A stretch of 64,000 nt of DNA, from positions 4,216,001-4,280,000 of the forward strand of contig NZ_LT607410.1 in the NCBI RefSeq assembly GCF_900091515.1. The letters run 5' to 3'. A program made the translations under genes and the position numbers. Shown here piece by piece: positions 1 to 8,390 of the stretch; positions within the stretch are counted from its first letter, which is position 1, and every line of letters starts with the position of its first letter. The stretch comes from Micromonospora purpureochromogenes. GTDB lineage: Bacteria > Actinomycetota > Actinomycetes > Mycobacteriales > Micromonosporaceae. The notes under the pieces were generated by a model that did no database searches, was not told the DNA's origin, and was given only the letters and a program-made list of their open reading frames with translations.

Positions 1-982
1 TCATCCGGGTGCTGGCCGACTCCACCCGGCGCAGCGCGTGCGCCACGTCCGGCGGCACCCGGTCCCGCCCGCGCCGGGCCACCTCGGCGTAGCCGCGGAT
101 CGCGGCCAGCGGCGTCCGCAGCTCGTGGCTGGCGTCGGCGACGAACTGGCGTACCCGGGTCTCGCTGGCCTGCCGCGCGGCGAGCGCGGCCGCGACGTGC
201 CCCAGCATCCGGTTCAGCGCCGCCCCCACCTGCCCGACCTCGGTCCGCGGGTCGGTGTCGCCCTCGGGCACCCGCACCGACAGGGCCACCTCGCCGCGGT
301 CCAGCGGCAGCTCGGTGACCCGGGCGGCGGTGGCGGCGACCCGGTTCAGCGGGCGCAGCGTGGCCCGCACGATCAGCGCGCCCAGGGCGCCGGCGACCAG
401 CAGGCCGGCGGCGGCGACGCCCCCCTGGGCGGCGATCATCCACCAGACGGTCTCCTGCACGCCGGCCAGTGGAAGGGCGAAGACCAGCACGTCACCGTCG
501 GGCGCCTGCCGGGCCACCGCCCGGTAGTCGCCCCGCCCGCCCAGGTCGACGCTGCGCGGCCGCCCGTCGGTCGGGATCCGGGTCAGCGCCGACACGTCGG
601 CGGCCGGCAGGGCCTCCGTCGGCCCGGAGCTGCTGCGGATCCGCGCGGACGCGACACCACCGTCGACGACCTTCACCGCGATCGAGTCGGGTGGGAAGCC
701 GGGCGGCGGCTCGGGCGCCCGCTGGTCGTCCGCCCGCTGCCGCTCGGCGAACTGGCGGAACCAGGGCGGGAGCTCCTGCTGCCGGCGGTCGTCGGCGGTG
801 AGCTGGTTGTCGACCTGGACGATCAGGAAGTGCCGCAGCGCCACCGTGGTCAGGCCGCCGATGGCGATGCTGACCAGGGCGAGCAGCGCCACCACCGCGG
901 CGACCAGGCGGGTCCGCAGGGACCGCCCGGCCAGCCAGGAGCGCAGTCGGCCGCCGGGGTCACTCCGCGGGCTTGAGGACAT
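1..982 (-). CDS. Two-component sensor histidine kinase, partial (3' end outside window)
   Basis: Membrane sensor kinase, the partner of the response regulator directly upstream. The ATG at 982 lies inside the regulator's end, so the two genes overlap by 23 bases in different frames. Visible in order: a cytoplasmic N-terminus, a membrane segment around residues 26-48 (LVAAVVALLALVSIAIGG), an extracytoplasmic sensor region of about 135 residues, a second membrane segment around 185-207, a HAMP linker, and a HisKA H-box (DASHELRTPLAAIRGY) whose His is the expected phosphorylation site. The ATPase domain lies beyond position 1. Family and regulator pairing are clear; the signal is unknown. The reading frame is open to the window edge. 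Confidence 0.93.
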   Translation of the reverse strand, partial: MSSSPRSDPGGRLRSWLAGRSLRTRLVAAVVALLALVSIAIGGLTTVALRHFLIVQVDNQLTADDRRQQELPPWFRQFAERQRADDQRAPEPPPGFPPDSIAVKVVDGGVASARIRSSSGPTEALPAADVSALTRIPTDGRPRSVDLGGRGDYRAVARQAPDGDVLVFALPLAGVQETVWWMIAAQGGVAAAGLLVAGALGALIVRATLRPLNRVAATAARVTELPLDRGEVALSVRVPEGDTDPRTEVGQVGAALNRMLGHVAAALAARQASETRVRQFVADASHELRTPLAAIRGYAEVARRGRDRVPPDVAHALRRVESASTRM

Positions 983-1706
983 ACCCCGCGCCGCGCAGCG
1001 TGTGGATCATCGGCGCCCGACCGGCGTCGATCTTCTTCCGCAGGTACGAGATGTACAGCTCCACGACGTTGGCCTGCCCGCCGAAGTCGTAGTTCCAGAC
1101 CCGGTCCAGGATCTGCGCCTTGCTCAGCACCCGCCGCGGGTTGCGCATCAGGTAGCGCAGCAGCTCGAACTCGGTGGCGGTGAGGGTGATCAGCTCGCCG
1201 CCCCGGCGCACCTCGTGGCTGTCCTCGTCGAGGCTGAGGTCGCCGACGGTGAGCACGGCGTCCTCGCGGGCGGCCACGGCGAAGCCGGAGCGGCGCAGCA
1301 GCGCGCGCAGCCGGGCGATGACCTCCTCCAGGCTGAACGGCTTGGTGACGTAGTCGTCGCCGCCGACGGTCAGCCCGGCGATCCGCTCCTCCACCGCGTC
1401 GCGGGCGGTCAGGAAGAGCACCGGCACGGTCGGGGTCTGCTCGCGCAGCCGGCGCAGCACCTGGAAGCCGTCCAGGTCGGGCAGCATCACGTCGAGGACC
1501 ACGGCGTCCGGCTGGAACTGCCGCGCCGTGCTGAGCGCGGCCATCCCGTTGCCGGCGCTGCGCACCTGCCAGCCCTCGTAGCGCAGGGCCATCGACAACA
1601 GGTCGGTCAGGGTCGGCTCGTCGTCGACCACCAGGACCCGGACCGGCTCGCCGTCGGGTCGACGGAGTTCGATCCGCTGCTGCGCTGCCTGCCCGTCCAT
1701 CACCAT
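960..1706 (-). CDS. OmpR-family response regulator
   Basis: DNA-binding regulator phosphorylated by the overlapping kinase. The receiver domain (residues about 20-130) shows the acidic pair VVDDEP, the phospho-acceptor Asp in VVLDVMLPDLDG, the switch Thr in LFLTARD and the Lys in YVTKPFS. A winged-helix trans_reg_C domain follows, ending RGAGYVLKP. Length (248 residues) is normal for the family. The ATG at 1706 is followed by a second ATG at 1700; a GGGGG stretch precedes both, so the exact start is uncertain by two codons. The divergent neighbour at 1891 may share the intergenic promoter region. Confidence 0.95.
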   Translation of the reverse strand: MVMDGQAAQQRIELRRPDGEPVRVLVVDDEPTLTDLLSMALRYEGWQVRSAGNGMAALSTARQFQPDAVVLDVMLPDLDGFQVLRRLREQTPTVPVLFLTARDAVEERIAGLTVGGDDYVTKPFSLEEVIARLRALLRRSGFAVAAREDAVLTVGDLSLDEDSHEVRRGGELITLTATEFELLRYLMRNPRRVLSKAQILDRVWNYDFGGQANVVELYISYLRKKIDAGRAPMIHTLRGAGYVLKPAE

Positions 1707-1890
1707 GCCCCCATCGTGGGCGCCGCGCCTGGCGCTGCCCTGTGCGCATCCTGTGCGCGGGCTGTGCGCGGGTCGGCTCGACCGTACCGGGCCGGGCGAC
1801 GCCGGGCGAAACGCAGCGCCGGTCGGCCCGCACAGCCCGGGCACAGGCCCGACCCACGTCGGGTCCAGGCTCCGGCCGCAGGCTCGGGCC

Positions 1891-2715
1891 ATGGCTGTCG
1901 AGGAGGTCCGCTGGGCGTACCGGGGGCGGACGGCGCGGGTCGCCGTGACCGACCGGGCCGCGCTGCCCCAGGCGCGGCGCACGCTGGTCCGGTCGCTGGC
2001 CGGGCTGCGCCGCGCCGAGGACGAACTGGCCCGGGCGCACCGGGCGGCGGGCCGGCCGGTGCCGGTCGGACCGCTGCTGCGGGACCTGGTCGCGGTGGCG
2101 CTCGGCGCCGCCGAGGCCACCGGGGGCGACGTGGACCCGACCGTCGGGGCGGCCCGGCTGCGCTGTGCCTACGGCCGGGGCCGGTGGCCGGTCTGCGGGG
2201 CGTCGGTGGGCCCGGTCGAGCCGCCGGGGAACTGGCGAGCGGTGCGACTGCGCGGCGACCTGCTGGCCGTACCGGCCACGCTGCCGCTGGCCCTGGACGG
2301 CACCGCCACCGCGTACCTGGTGCAGCGCGTGGCGGAGCGGATCGCCGCGCGGACCGGCGCCGGGGCGCTGGTGGGGCTCGGCACCCGGACCGCCGTGGCG
2401 GGCCCCGCCCCGGCCGGCGGCTGGCCGGCAGCGGCCGAGGGCCGGGTGCTGCGGCTGACCGGCGGTGCGCTGGTCACCGCCGACGGGTGGCGGCCCGACG
2501 GCGGCGGGGTGCTCGACCCGCGGACCGGCGGCCCGCCGGCCTCGCCGTGGCGGGCGGTGACCGTCGCCGCGCCGGACGCGACCCGGGCGGCGATGCTCGC
2601 GATCGCCGCGCTGGTGCGGGGATCCGCCGGGCCGGCCTGGTTGGCGGGTCAGGGCGTCGCGGTCTGGCCCACGCCCCGCGCACCGGTGGTCGGCGACCTC
2701 CCGGCGCGCCGGTGA
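1891..2715 (+). CDS. ApbE-like protein (FAD:protein FMN transferase family, divergent)
   Basis: Resembles ApbE flavin transferases, which attach FMN covalently to a Thr in exported redox proteins. Matching stretches are GGDVDPTVGAARL (cf. the family's FDPTVGPL), ALDGTATAYLVQR (cf. DLGGIAKGYAVDR), VLDPRTGGPP (cf. IDPRTG.P) and a C-terminal VTVAAPDATRAAMLAIAAL. The usual Lys of the AKG motif and the NxGGD segment are not recognisable, so activity is doubtful. At 274 residues it is slightly short, and no signal peptide is visible. The ATG at 1891 fits the conserved N-terminus; a longer open frame upstream has no family match. It is divergent from the two-component pair. No FMN-binding partner is seen nearby. 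Confidence 0.7.
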   Translation: MAVEEVRWAYRGRTARVAVTDRAALPQARRTLVRSLAGLRRAEDELARAHRAAGRPVPVGPLLRDLVAVALGAAEATGGDVDPTVGAARLRCAYGRGRWPVCGASVGPVEPPGNWRAVRLRGDLLAVPATLPLALDGTATAYLVQRVAERIAARTGAGALVGLGTRTAVAGPAPAGGWPAAAEGRVLRLTGGALVTADGWRPDGGGVLDPRTGGPPASPWRAVTVAAPDATRAAMLAIAALVRGSAGPAWLAGQGVAVWPTPRAPVVGDLPARR

Positions 2716-2719
2716 CCGG

Positions 2720-2953
2720 TCACTCGCTCGCCCCGATCGGATAGGTGCGCACGAACCGCATCGTCCAGACCCCGCTGCCGTCGGGCCGGTCGCGCGCGTA
2801 GAGGTGGTCCGGTCCGCCCCCACCCGGCGGCGGGTCGGCGTCGGGGTGCCGCATGATCCAGCGCTCCGGCGGCTCGCCGCCCGGATCGGCGGGCACCTCC
2901 CGGACCACGTCGTGGGCCGGCCCGCCGACGAAGCGCACGGTCACCTCGCCCAT
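2720..2953 (-). CDS. Small hypothetical protein (77 aa)
   Basis: Begins at the ATG at 2953 behind a strong GGAGGGG ribosome site. It opens with MGEVTVRFVGGPAHD and ends with a TMRFVRTYPIG-like strand; a Pro/Gly-rich loop lies between. No catalytic motif, membrane segment or signal peptide is seen. It converges on the ApbE-like gene with 4 bases between the stops. Short proteins with a 'RFVGGPAHD' opening are common unnamed proteins in actinobacteria; no function can be assigned. Confidence 0.7.
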   Translation of the reverse strand: MGEVTVRFVGGPAHDVVREVPADPGGEPPERWIMRHPDADPPPGGGGPDHLYARDRPDGSGVWTMRFVRTYPIGASE

Positions 2954-3180
2954 CCGCGTCCCCTCCGTCCGCCGGCGCACCGGGTCGGTGCCGAGCAAGC
3001 GTCGCGGCCGGTACGCCGGACGCCGGACCCCCTGGCTGGCAAGCTACCGCACCGGCGGTGGCCCCGAGCCCGCTCCGGGCCGACCCGCCCACGGGTTTGC
3101 CCTGCTGGGAGCGCGGGTACCGGCTCCGGAAGGGCGCAGCCACACCGGGCACGCGGCACGAAACAGGCAGGAGCGGGTCG

Positions 3181-4129
3181 ATGAGGACGCTGGCCGGGCG
3201 GTACCAGCTCGCACAGCGCATCGGCCTGGGCGGCATGTCCGAGGTGTGGCGCGCACACGACCTGGTGCTGGACCGGCCGGTCGCGGTGAAGCTGATGTCC
3301 CCCGAGCAGCAGGGCGAAGAGACCTCGGTCGAGCGGATCCGCGCCGAGGCGCGCAACGCCGCCCGGCTGGTGCACCCCAACGTGGCGAGCGTGCACGACT
3401 TCGGCACCTCGACCACGCTGCCCGGCCGCGAGGCGCCGTACATCGTGATGGAACTGGCCGGGCGAGACGCTCGCCGCGCACCTGCGCGCCGGGCCACTGG
3501 ACTGGCGGATCGCGGTCCGGGTCTGCGCGGAGGTGGCGGCCGCGCTGGCCGCCGCGCACATGCACGGCATCGTGCACCGGGACGTGAAGCCGGCCAACGT
3601 CATGCTCACCCCGTCCGGGGTGAAGGTCCTCGACTTCGGCATCGCCACGCCGGCCGGCTCGCCCGACCACAGCCCGGACGGCATCGTGGTGGGCACCCCG
3701 GCGTACCTGGCCCCGGAGCAGTTCGACCGGCAGCCGGCGACCCCGGCGGCCGACATGTACGCCCTCGGCGTGCTCCTCTACTACTGCCTCACCGGCCGTC
3801 TGCCGTACGCGGCGGGGACGACCGCCACCCAGCTGGTCGGTGCCCGCCGACGGGTGGCGGCCGAGCCGCTGCCCCCGATCGAGGGGCTGCCGCCGGAGGT
3901 GGCCGAGCTGTGCCGCCAGTGCCTCGCCGACGACCCGTGCCGCCGGCCGACCAGCCTGATGGCCGCGCTGCTGCTGGCCGAGGTGGTGGACGCCCGGGTG
4001 TACGTGCCGATGCTGTCGTCGGTGCCCCGGCCCCGTTCCGCCCCGGTCTCCGAGTGGACCGAGCGGGCCGCGACGGAGGCGACCGAGGCGGTCCCCCTCG
4101 ACGACTGGTCCCGCACCGGACCGGCCTGA
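3181..4129 (+). pseudogene. Ser/Thr protein kinase, broken by one frameshift
   Basis: The start at 3181 has an AGGAG site. The N-terminal part carries the Gly-rich loop GLGGMSEVWRA, the ATP-binding Lys in VAVKLM and the hinge YIVMELAG. Near 3461-3465 the frame breaks; the +1 frame resumes as ETLAAHLRAGPLDWR and runs to the catalytic loop HRDVKPANVM, DFG (LDFGIA), activation segment GTPAYLAPEQ and the APE/DMYALG region, stopping at 4129. Corrected, the kinase would be about 316 residues, soluble, with no transmembrane or PASTA part. A run of G/C sits at the break, so a sequencing error is as likely as real decay. It resembles the intact kinase at 37660-39111. Confidence 0.85.
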
Positions 4130-4188
4130 CCGGCGTTTCACCCGATCGAGTCCGGGAACCCGGGCCGGTGACTGACGGGAGGAACGCG

Positions 4189-4611
4189 ATGCCGGATCCC
4201 AGTTCCTGGCTGAACGAGGCCACCGCGACCGCCTCGGGCGGCCACGTACGCACCGACGACGGCGGCTGGTCCACGGCGCTGGCGTCCCCGCTCGCGCCGC
4301 ACTGCACCGGCCTGACGCCGGAGCAGCTGCTGGCCGCCGCGTTCGCGTCCTGCCTGCACCACGCGGCGGTGGAGGCGGCCGGCGAGATCACCGACGAGGC
4401 GCACACCGTGCAGGTGACCGCCGAGGCGAAGCTGGGCCGCGACGACGACGGCCGCTACCGGGCGGACGTGCACGCCTCCATCTCGTCGGTGGGCCTGACC
4501 CGCGAGCAGCTGGCCGACCTGGTCGAGTACGCCGACCGGATCTGGCCCTTCTCCAGCGGCGACGCCAGCCGGCACCGGTTGACCGTGACGCCCGCCGACG
4601 GGCGGCGCTGA
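4189..4611 (+). CDS. OsmC/Ohr-family protein
   Basis: Peroxiredoxin-like fold of the OsmC/Ohr family, which reduces organic hydroperoxides using two Cys residues. 140 residues, the normal length, with GGGAGG before the ATG. The first family Cys is present (Cys55 in AAAFASCLHHAA). The second, normally in a CP(Y/V)S motif, is replaced: the segment reads ADRIWPFSSGDASRH, with Trp119 at the Cys position. The classic two-Cys cycle therefore seems impossible as written. It lies 60 bases after the broken kinase and converges on the next gene. Confidence 0.87.
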   Translation: MPDPSSWLNEATATASGGHVRTDDGGWSTALASPLAPHCTGLTPEQLLAAAFASCLHHAAVEAAGEITDEAHTVQVTAEAKLGRDDDGRYRADVHASISSVGLTREQLADLVEYADRIWPFSSGDASRHRLTVTPADGRR

Positions 4612-4612
4612 G

Positions 4613-5563
4613 TCACCAGCGGAAGCCGGCGGTCACCGCCCGGTGATCGGAGTCGGGCGTGCGCAGCACGTCGGCCGTGGTGGGCGTGAGGCCGCGGTAC
4701 AGCACGTGGTCGGGCCGGGTGACCGGCACCGACGAGGGCCAGGTGAAACCGAAGCCCCGGCCGGCGTCGGCCTGGGCGTCGCGGAGCAGGCGGGTCAGCG
4801 GGGTGAAGACCCGGTCGGTGCTGGCGGTGTTCAGGTCCCCGAGCACCAGCAGCCGGTCGGCGCGGTCGGAGCGCACCGCCTCGGCCAGGATGCGGACGGT
4901 CTCGTCCCGGGTGGCGGTGTCGCCGGCCCGGGCCGATCCGAGGTGCACCACGTAGACCGTGAGGTCGCCCCGCGGGGTGGCGACGACGGCCCGCAGCGCG
5001 CGGGTCCAGCCCAGCCCGGTGTCCACTCCGGCGGAGTCCCGGATGGGGTAGCGGCTCCACAGCGCGACGGTGGAGACCGACGCGTGGTGCGGGTAGCGCT
5101 GCCGCAGGTCAGCGGCGAGCCGTCCGGCGTCGTCGACCTCCTGGAGCGCGACGAGGTCGACGCCGGCCTCGGCGAGCGGGGCGACCGTGCCGGCGGGGTC
5201 GGGATTGCCGGCGCGCAGGTTCTGGCTGGCCACCCGGATGCCGGCCGGACCGCTGCCGGCGGCCGGGGGCAGCCAGACGCCCGCGTACATCAGCGCCCAG
5301 ACGGCCGCCGGGAGCGCGACGGCCACCAGCGCCCGCCGGGAGCGGCGCAGCAGCGCGGCCAGGGCCAGCACCGGTACGCCGAGGCCGAGCAGCGGCGTCG
5401 CGCTGTCGAGCAGGCTGCCCAGGCCGCGCACGTTCGGGACCGCGCGGTGGCCGGCCAGCACCGCCGCCAGCAGCACGGCGAGCAGCACCAGGACGAATCC
5501 GCGCCGGTCACCGGGGCGGTCCTCGGCACCGCGGACGGGCTCGTCGATCATGCTGTCGGTCAC
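4613..5563 (-). CDS. Endonuclease/exonuclease/phosphatase family membrane protein
   Basis: Metal-dependent hydrolase of the EEP superfamily (substrate could be nucleic acid, phospholipid or phosphoinositide; unresolved). An N-terminal part with three hydrophobic segments (about residues 20-40, 50-70 and 78-98) places the catalytic domain outside the membrane. The EEP motifs are RVASQNLRAGN, DLVALQEVDD (metal-binding Glu), VYVVHLGS, LLVLGDLNTAS (GDxN) and the terminal SDHRAV. The GTG at 5563 is preferred because a -10 box (TACGAT) lies 7 bases upstream, implying a leaderless message; ATG at 5551 is the alternative. Confidence 0.87.
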   Translation of the reverse strand: MTDSMIDEPVRGAEDRPGDRRGFVLVLLAVLLAAVLAGHRAVPNVRGLGSLLDSATPLLGLGVPVLALAALLRRSRRALVAVALPAAVWALMYAGVWLPPAAGSGPAGIRVASQNLRAGNPDPAGTVAPLAEAGVDLVALQEVDDAGRLAADLRQRYPHHASVSTVALWSRYPIRDSAGVDTGLGWTRALRAVVATPRGDLTVYVVHLGSARAGDTATRDETVRILAEAVRSDRADRLLVLGDLNTASTDRVFTPLTRLLRDAQADAGRGFGFTWPSSVPVTRPDHVLYRGLTPTTADVLRTPDSDHRAVTAGFRW

Positions 5564-5892
5564 CGTCCGAATCGTAGCGAGCCGCCCCCAGGACGGCGGC
5601 GACAACACCTCGACCGCCGGTGACCTGGGCTTCCGCCGTCCGGTGGGCCGACCGGTCGGCGGTACGGCCGGCGGCCGTCGCCCGAACGGAGGAGGGCCGT
5701 CATCCGCGCCCACGCGATCGCGTCGCGCCGGATTCCTCCGGTTGTTTCCGACATCAATGATAAGTACGACTGGTGAGGTCGGAGGGGTTCCTGACCGGCC
5801 GCCGGTAATGCCCGGTCGGATCATCGCAAATTGTGGCGCATGCCACCAATGACCCCGATGGCAAGCGGTCGTGGGCTCTCTAGCCTCGGCGG
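5564..5892. promoter_or_regulatory. Divergent intergenic region with two leaderless-type promoters
   Basis: No gene is supported in these 329 bases. On the minus strand, TACGAT (5571-5576) sits 7 bases before the GTG at 5563. On the plus strand, TAGCCT (5881-5886) sits 6 bases before the GTG at 5893. An imperfect dyad at 5830-5850 (TTGTGGC, GCAT, GCCACCAA) lies about 40 bases upstream of the second promoter and could bind a regulator. A c-di-AMP riboswitch, common before cell-wall hydrolases, was looked for and not seen. Confidence 0.5.
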
Positions 5893-6744
5893 GTGCTTGC
5901 CGATCACTCCCCCCAGCAGCCGTCGCCCGAGATCCGACCGCATACCCGTACGGTCGATGCCGCATCGGGCGAACGGCGGATCGGCCGCCACCGCGCTCCG
6001 GAGCCACCCCGACGCGGGGCGCGGGCCGTACTGGCCTCCACCCCGGCCCGGGTGGCCCTGGCCGGGGGCGTGACCTGCTGCCTCGGGCTGGTGGCGTTCG
6101 CCGGCGCGCACGACCCCGGCCCGCGCGGGACCCCGGTCAGCGAGGTGCTGGCGGACCGGGCCGAGGCCGCCGACCGCGCCTCCCGATCGCTGGACCGGGG
6201 CGCCTCGCCCGTCGCCGTCCCGGTCACGCCGATCCCCGCGGCCAGCCCCAGCCCGTCGGTCACCCGCCAGCCCACGCCGAAGCCGAAGAAGCCGGTCAAG
6301 CCGCGGCGGCCCCGGCCGGTCGCCGGCCTCACCCAGGCGCAGATGGACAACGCCAAGGTGATCGTGGACGTCGGCGTGCAGCTGAAGGTGCCCCGGCGCG
6401 GCCTGGTCGTCGCCATCGCCACCGCGATGCAGGAGAGCAACCTCTACAACCTGGCCAGCGACGTGCTGCCCGAGTCGTACGACTATCCGCACCAGGGCAG
6501 CGGCTCCGACCACGACTCGGTCGGGCTGTTCCAGCAGCGCCCGAGCAGCGGATGGGGCACGGTGGCCGAGCTGATGCGTCCCGCGTACGCGGCCCGGGCG
6601 TTCTACACGGCGCTGGCCGAGGTGCCCGGCTGGCAGGAGATGAGCGTGACCGCCGCGGCCCAGGCCGTGCAGGTCTCGGCGTTCCCCGACGCGTACGCCC
6701 CGCACGAGCAGCGGGCGACCACGGTGGTGGCGGCGCTGACCTGA
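5893..6744 (+). CDS. Membrane-anchored transglycosylase-like protein
   Basis: 283 residues: a cytoplasmic N-terminus rich in Arg, one membrane segment around residues 53-72, a Pro/Ala linker ending in a basic patch (PKPKKPVKPRRPRP), then an extracellular domain of about 140 residues. That domain has the lysozyme/SLT-like pattern: the candidate catalytic Glu in AMQESNLYN, followed by HDSVGLFQQRPSSGWG. A role in cleaving or remodelling peptidoglycan is inferred. The GTG start fits a leaderless promoter (TAGCCT, 6 bases upstream). A paralogue without the membrane anchor lies at 32162-32752. Confidence 0.8.
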   Translation: MLADHSPQQPSPEIRPHTRTVDAASGERRIGRHRAPEPPRRGARAVLASTPARVALAGGVTCCLGLVAFAGAHDPGPRGTPVSEVLADRAEAADRASRSLDRGASPVAVPVTPIPAASPSPSVTRQPTPKPKKPVKPRRPRPVAGLTQAQMDNAKVIVDVGVQLKVPRRGLVVAIATAMQESNLYNLASDVLPESYDYPHQGSGSDHDSVGLFQQRPSSGWGTVAELMRPAYAARAFYTALAEVPGWQEMSVTAAAQAVQVSAFPDAYAPHEQRATTVVAALT

Positions 6745-6759
6745 GCCGAATCGGCGCGC

Positions 6760-7308
6760 TCAGGCCACCCGGGTGCCCGGCTCCGGCCGCTGCGCCGACA
6801 CCTCGGGCGCGCCGGCGGCGGCCCGGGTCGCCGGGACACCGCCCGTGGACGCGGCGGCGGTGGGCGTGTCGGCCGGCACCGCGTCGGCGGCGACCCCGGC
6901 GAGGAACTGGTCCACCCGGGCCTCCCGGCGCCGCCGCTCGTGCAGCGCCGCCTCGAACTCGCGGCGGGCCTGCACCGCCTCGGCGTACACCCGCTCGCGC
7001 AGCTGACGGGCCTCCTCGCGCGCGGCGTCAAGCTCACCGCGGGCCTGTGCCAGGATCTCGGCGGCCTCCCGCTCGACCGCCGAGGCGGCGCGGCGGGCCG
7101 CCGCCGCGGCGTCGTCCGTCGGCGAACCCTGGCGGTCGACCAGGCCGCGCAGCAGAGTCGCCTCCTGCCGGATCTGGTCCCACTCCCGACCCGCGCCGGC
7201 GGCGACCTCCGCCCGCGCCACGAGCCGGGTCAACCGGACTCCCAGCTCATCGAGGCAGGAATCGACCTGCCGCTGGTCGTAGCCGGTCTCAACGACGGAG
7301 AACCTCAT
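6760..7308 (-). CDS. DivIVA-like coiled-coil protein
   Basis: 182 residues. The N-terminus (MRFSVVETGYDQRQVDSCLDELG) matches the DivIVA membrane-curvature-binding start (F..V..GYD..QVD..L). A long Ala/Glu/Arg-rich coiled coil spans about residues 25-135, then an Ala/Pro/Thr-rich tail. DivIVA-type proteins mark poles and septa and organise cell-wall growth. A GGGGGC site precedes the ATG. It is the last gene of the minus-strand signalling island, but the 130-base gap to the CheY-like gene suggests it may have its own promoter. Confidence 0.8.
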   Translation of the reverse strand: MRFSVVETGYDQRQVDSCLDELGVRLTRLVARAEVAAGAGREWDQIRQEATLLRGLVDRQGSPTDDAAAAARRAASAVEREAAEILAQARGELDAAREEARQLRERVYAEAVQARREFEAALHERRRREARVDQFLAGVAADAVPADTPTAAASTGGVPATRAAAGAPEVSAQRPEPGTRVA

Positions 7309-7440
7309 ACTGTCGCCCCCCAGGCAGCTGGTACGTCTTTCCCCCAGGTTCGATCCTCGCGGCTGCCGATCGGCGCCGAGGATGTTCGGGAAAAATGTTC
7401 AGCAACTGAGCGCCGGCCCGGGGCGGGGCCGCCGGGCGGG

Positions 7441-7887
7441 TCAGGAACGCTTGGGGAGCACGACCACCCGACCGAAGAACTCGTCGATGCGGCGGACCAC
7501 GTCGTTGAAGTCGTCCAGGTCGATCGGCTTGGTCACGTACGCGTTGGCCTGCAGCGTGTAGCTGCCGACGATGTCGGTGTCCGCGTTCGAGGTGGTGAGC
7601 ACCACGATCGGGATGGTCCGCAGGTCCTCGTCCTGCTTGACCTCGCCGAGCACCTGCCGGCCGTCCATCCGGGGCATGTTCAGGTCGAGCAGGATCACGT
7701 CCGGGCGGCGGGCCTCGGTGTGCCGACCCTCGCGGCGGAGGAACTCCATCGCCTCCTGGCCGTCGCTGACCACGTCGATGACCTTGTCGATCTCGGAGTC
7801 CTCCAGGGCCTCCTCGATCATCAGCACGTCACCCGGGTCGTCGTCGACGACGAGGATGCGGACGGGGTTCGCGGCGCCTTGGCCCAT
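7441..7887 (-). CDS. Single-domain CheY/Rcp1-like response regulator
   Basis: 148-residue stand-alone receiver with no output domain. Visible residues: acidic cluster VVDDDPGD, phospho-acceptor Asp in ILLDLNMPRMDG, Thr/Ser in VVLTTSN and Lys in YVTKPIDLDDF. The long form with 'DPGD' and 'NMPRMDG' resembles the Rcp1 subfamily used with phytochrome or other sensory kinases. No kinase is adjacent. The neighbours are STAS, B12-binding and SpoIIE-type genes on the same strand, so it may feed phosphorylation into that network. Confidence 0.92.
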   Translation of the reverse strand: MGQGAANPVRILVVDDDPGDVLMIEEALEDSEIDKVIDVVSDGQEAMEFLRREGRHTEARRPDVILLDLNMPRMDGRQVLGEVKQDEDLRTIPIVVLTTSNADTDIVGSYTLQANAYVTKPIDLDDFNDVVRRIDEFFGRVVVLPKRS

Positions 7888-7946
7888 GGTGTACCTGTCT
7901 CATCTCGGGCGATGGGGACCGCACGGTCACCCGCTGGCGGGGAAAT

Positions 7947-8303
7947 CTAGCCGATCAGGCGGGCGTCCTGCGACGCCGGGTCCGCCATCTCCGGTTGGTA
8001 CGCCAACACATCCGCGAGCCCGGTGACCTGGAGTACCCGGTCCACCCGGCCGGTGGCCCCGGTCAGCCGCAGCCACCCGCCCTCGGCGGCGGCCCGATTG
8101 TCCCCCCGGACGAACGCGGCGATGCCGCTGGAGTCGCAGAAGGTCAGCTCCGCGAGGTCGAGCAGCAGTTGCCGGGCGCCGTCGGCGGCCAGTCGGTCGA
8201 TCGTCTCGTTGAGCTGACCGACGGTGCTCATGTCCAGCTCACCGACGAGCCGGAGGCACACACCACCACCAACCCGCGGGCCGTGGGTGACGGTGAACGT
8301 CAA
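7947..8303 (-). CDS. STAS-domain anti-anti-sigma factor (RsbV/SpoIIAA-like)
   Basis: Partner-switching protein: its unphosphorylated form binds an anti-sigma kinase and frees a sigma factor. The phosphorylatable Ser is in LTFCDSSGIAAFV. The start is placed at the TTG at 8303, since GAGAGGG stands 6 bases before it and the protein then opens LTFTVTHG; a GTG at 8324 is the alternative. Family length (about 118 residues) fits. A -10 box (TATACT, 8351-8356) gives a short 5' leader. It is transcribed in the same direction as the B12-binding protein and SpoIIE phosphatase genes, the likely upstream regulators. Confidence 0.87.
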   Translation of the reverse strand: MTFTVTHGPRVGGGVCLRLVGELDMSTVGQLNETIDRLAADGARQLLLDLAELTFCDSSGIAAFVRGDNRAAAEGGWLRLTGATGRVDRVLQVTGLADVLAYQPEMADPASQDARLIG

Positions 8304-8350
8304 CGTCGTCCCTCTCGCTCGCACCGCAGGCCGACCCTTGCAGTGGAGCA

Positions 8351-8356
8351 AGTATA
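8351..8356 (-). promoter_or_regulatory. Candidate -10 box for the STAS gene
   Basis: The minus strand reads TATACT here, unusually AT-rich for this DNA. Transcription would start near 8344, giving a leader of about 40 bases to the TTG at 8303. No good -35 was recognised. Confidence 0.4.
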
Positions 8357-8390
8357 CGCAGTGCGTCCGGAGGCGGCGGCACCGCCGCGA

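Noticed and set aside
7340..7365. GGTTCGATCC, a T-loop-like string
   Set aside because: No cloverleaf can be built around it on either strand.
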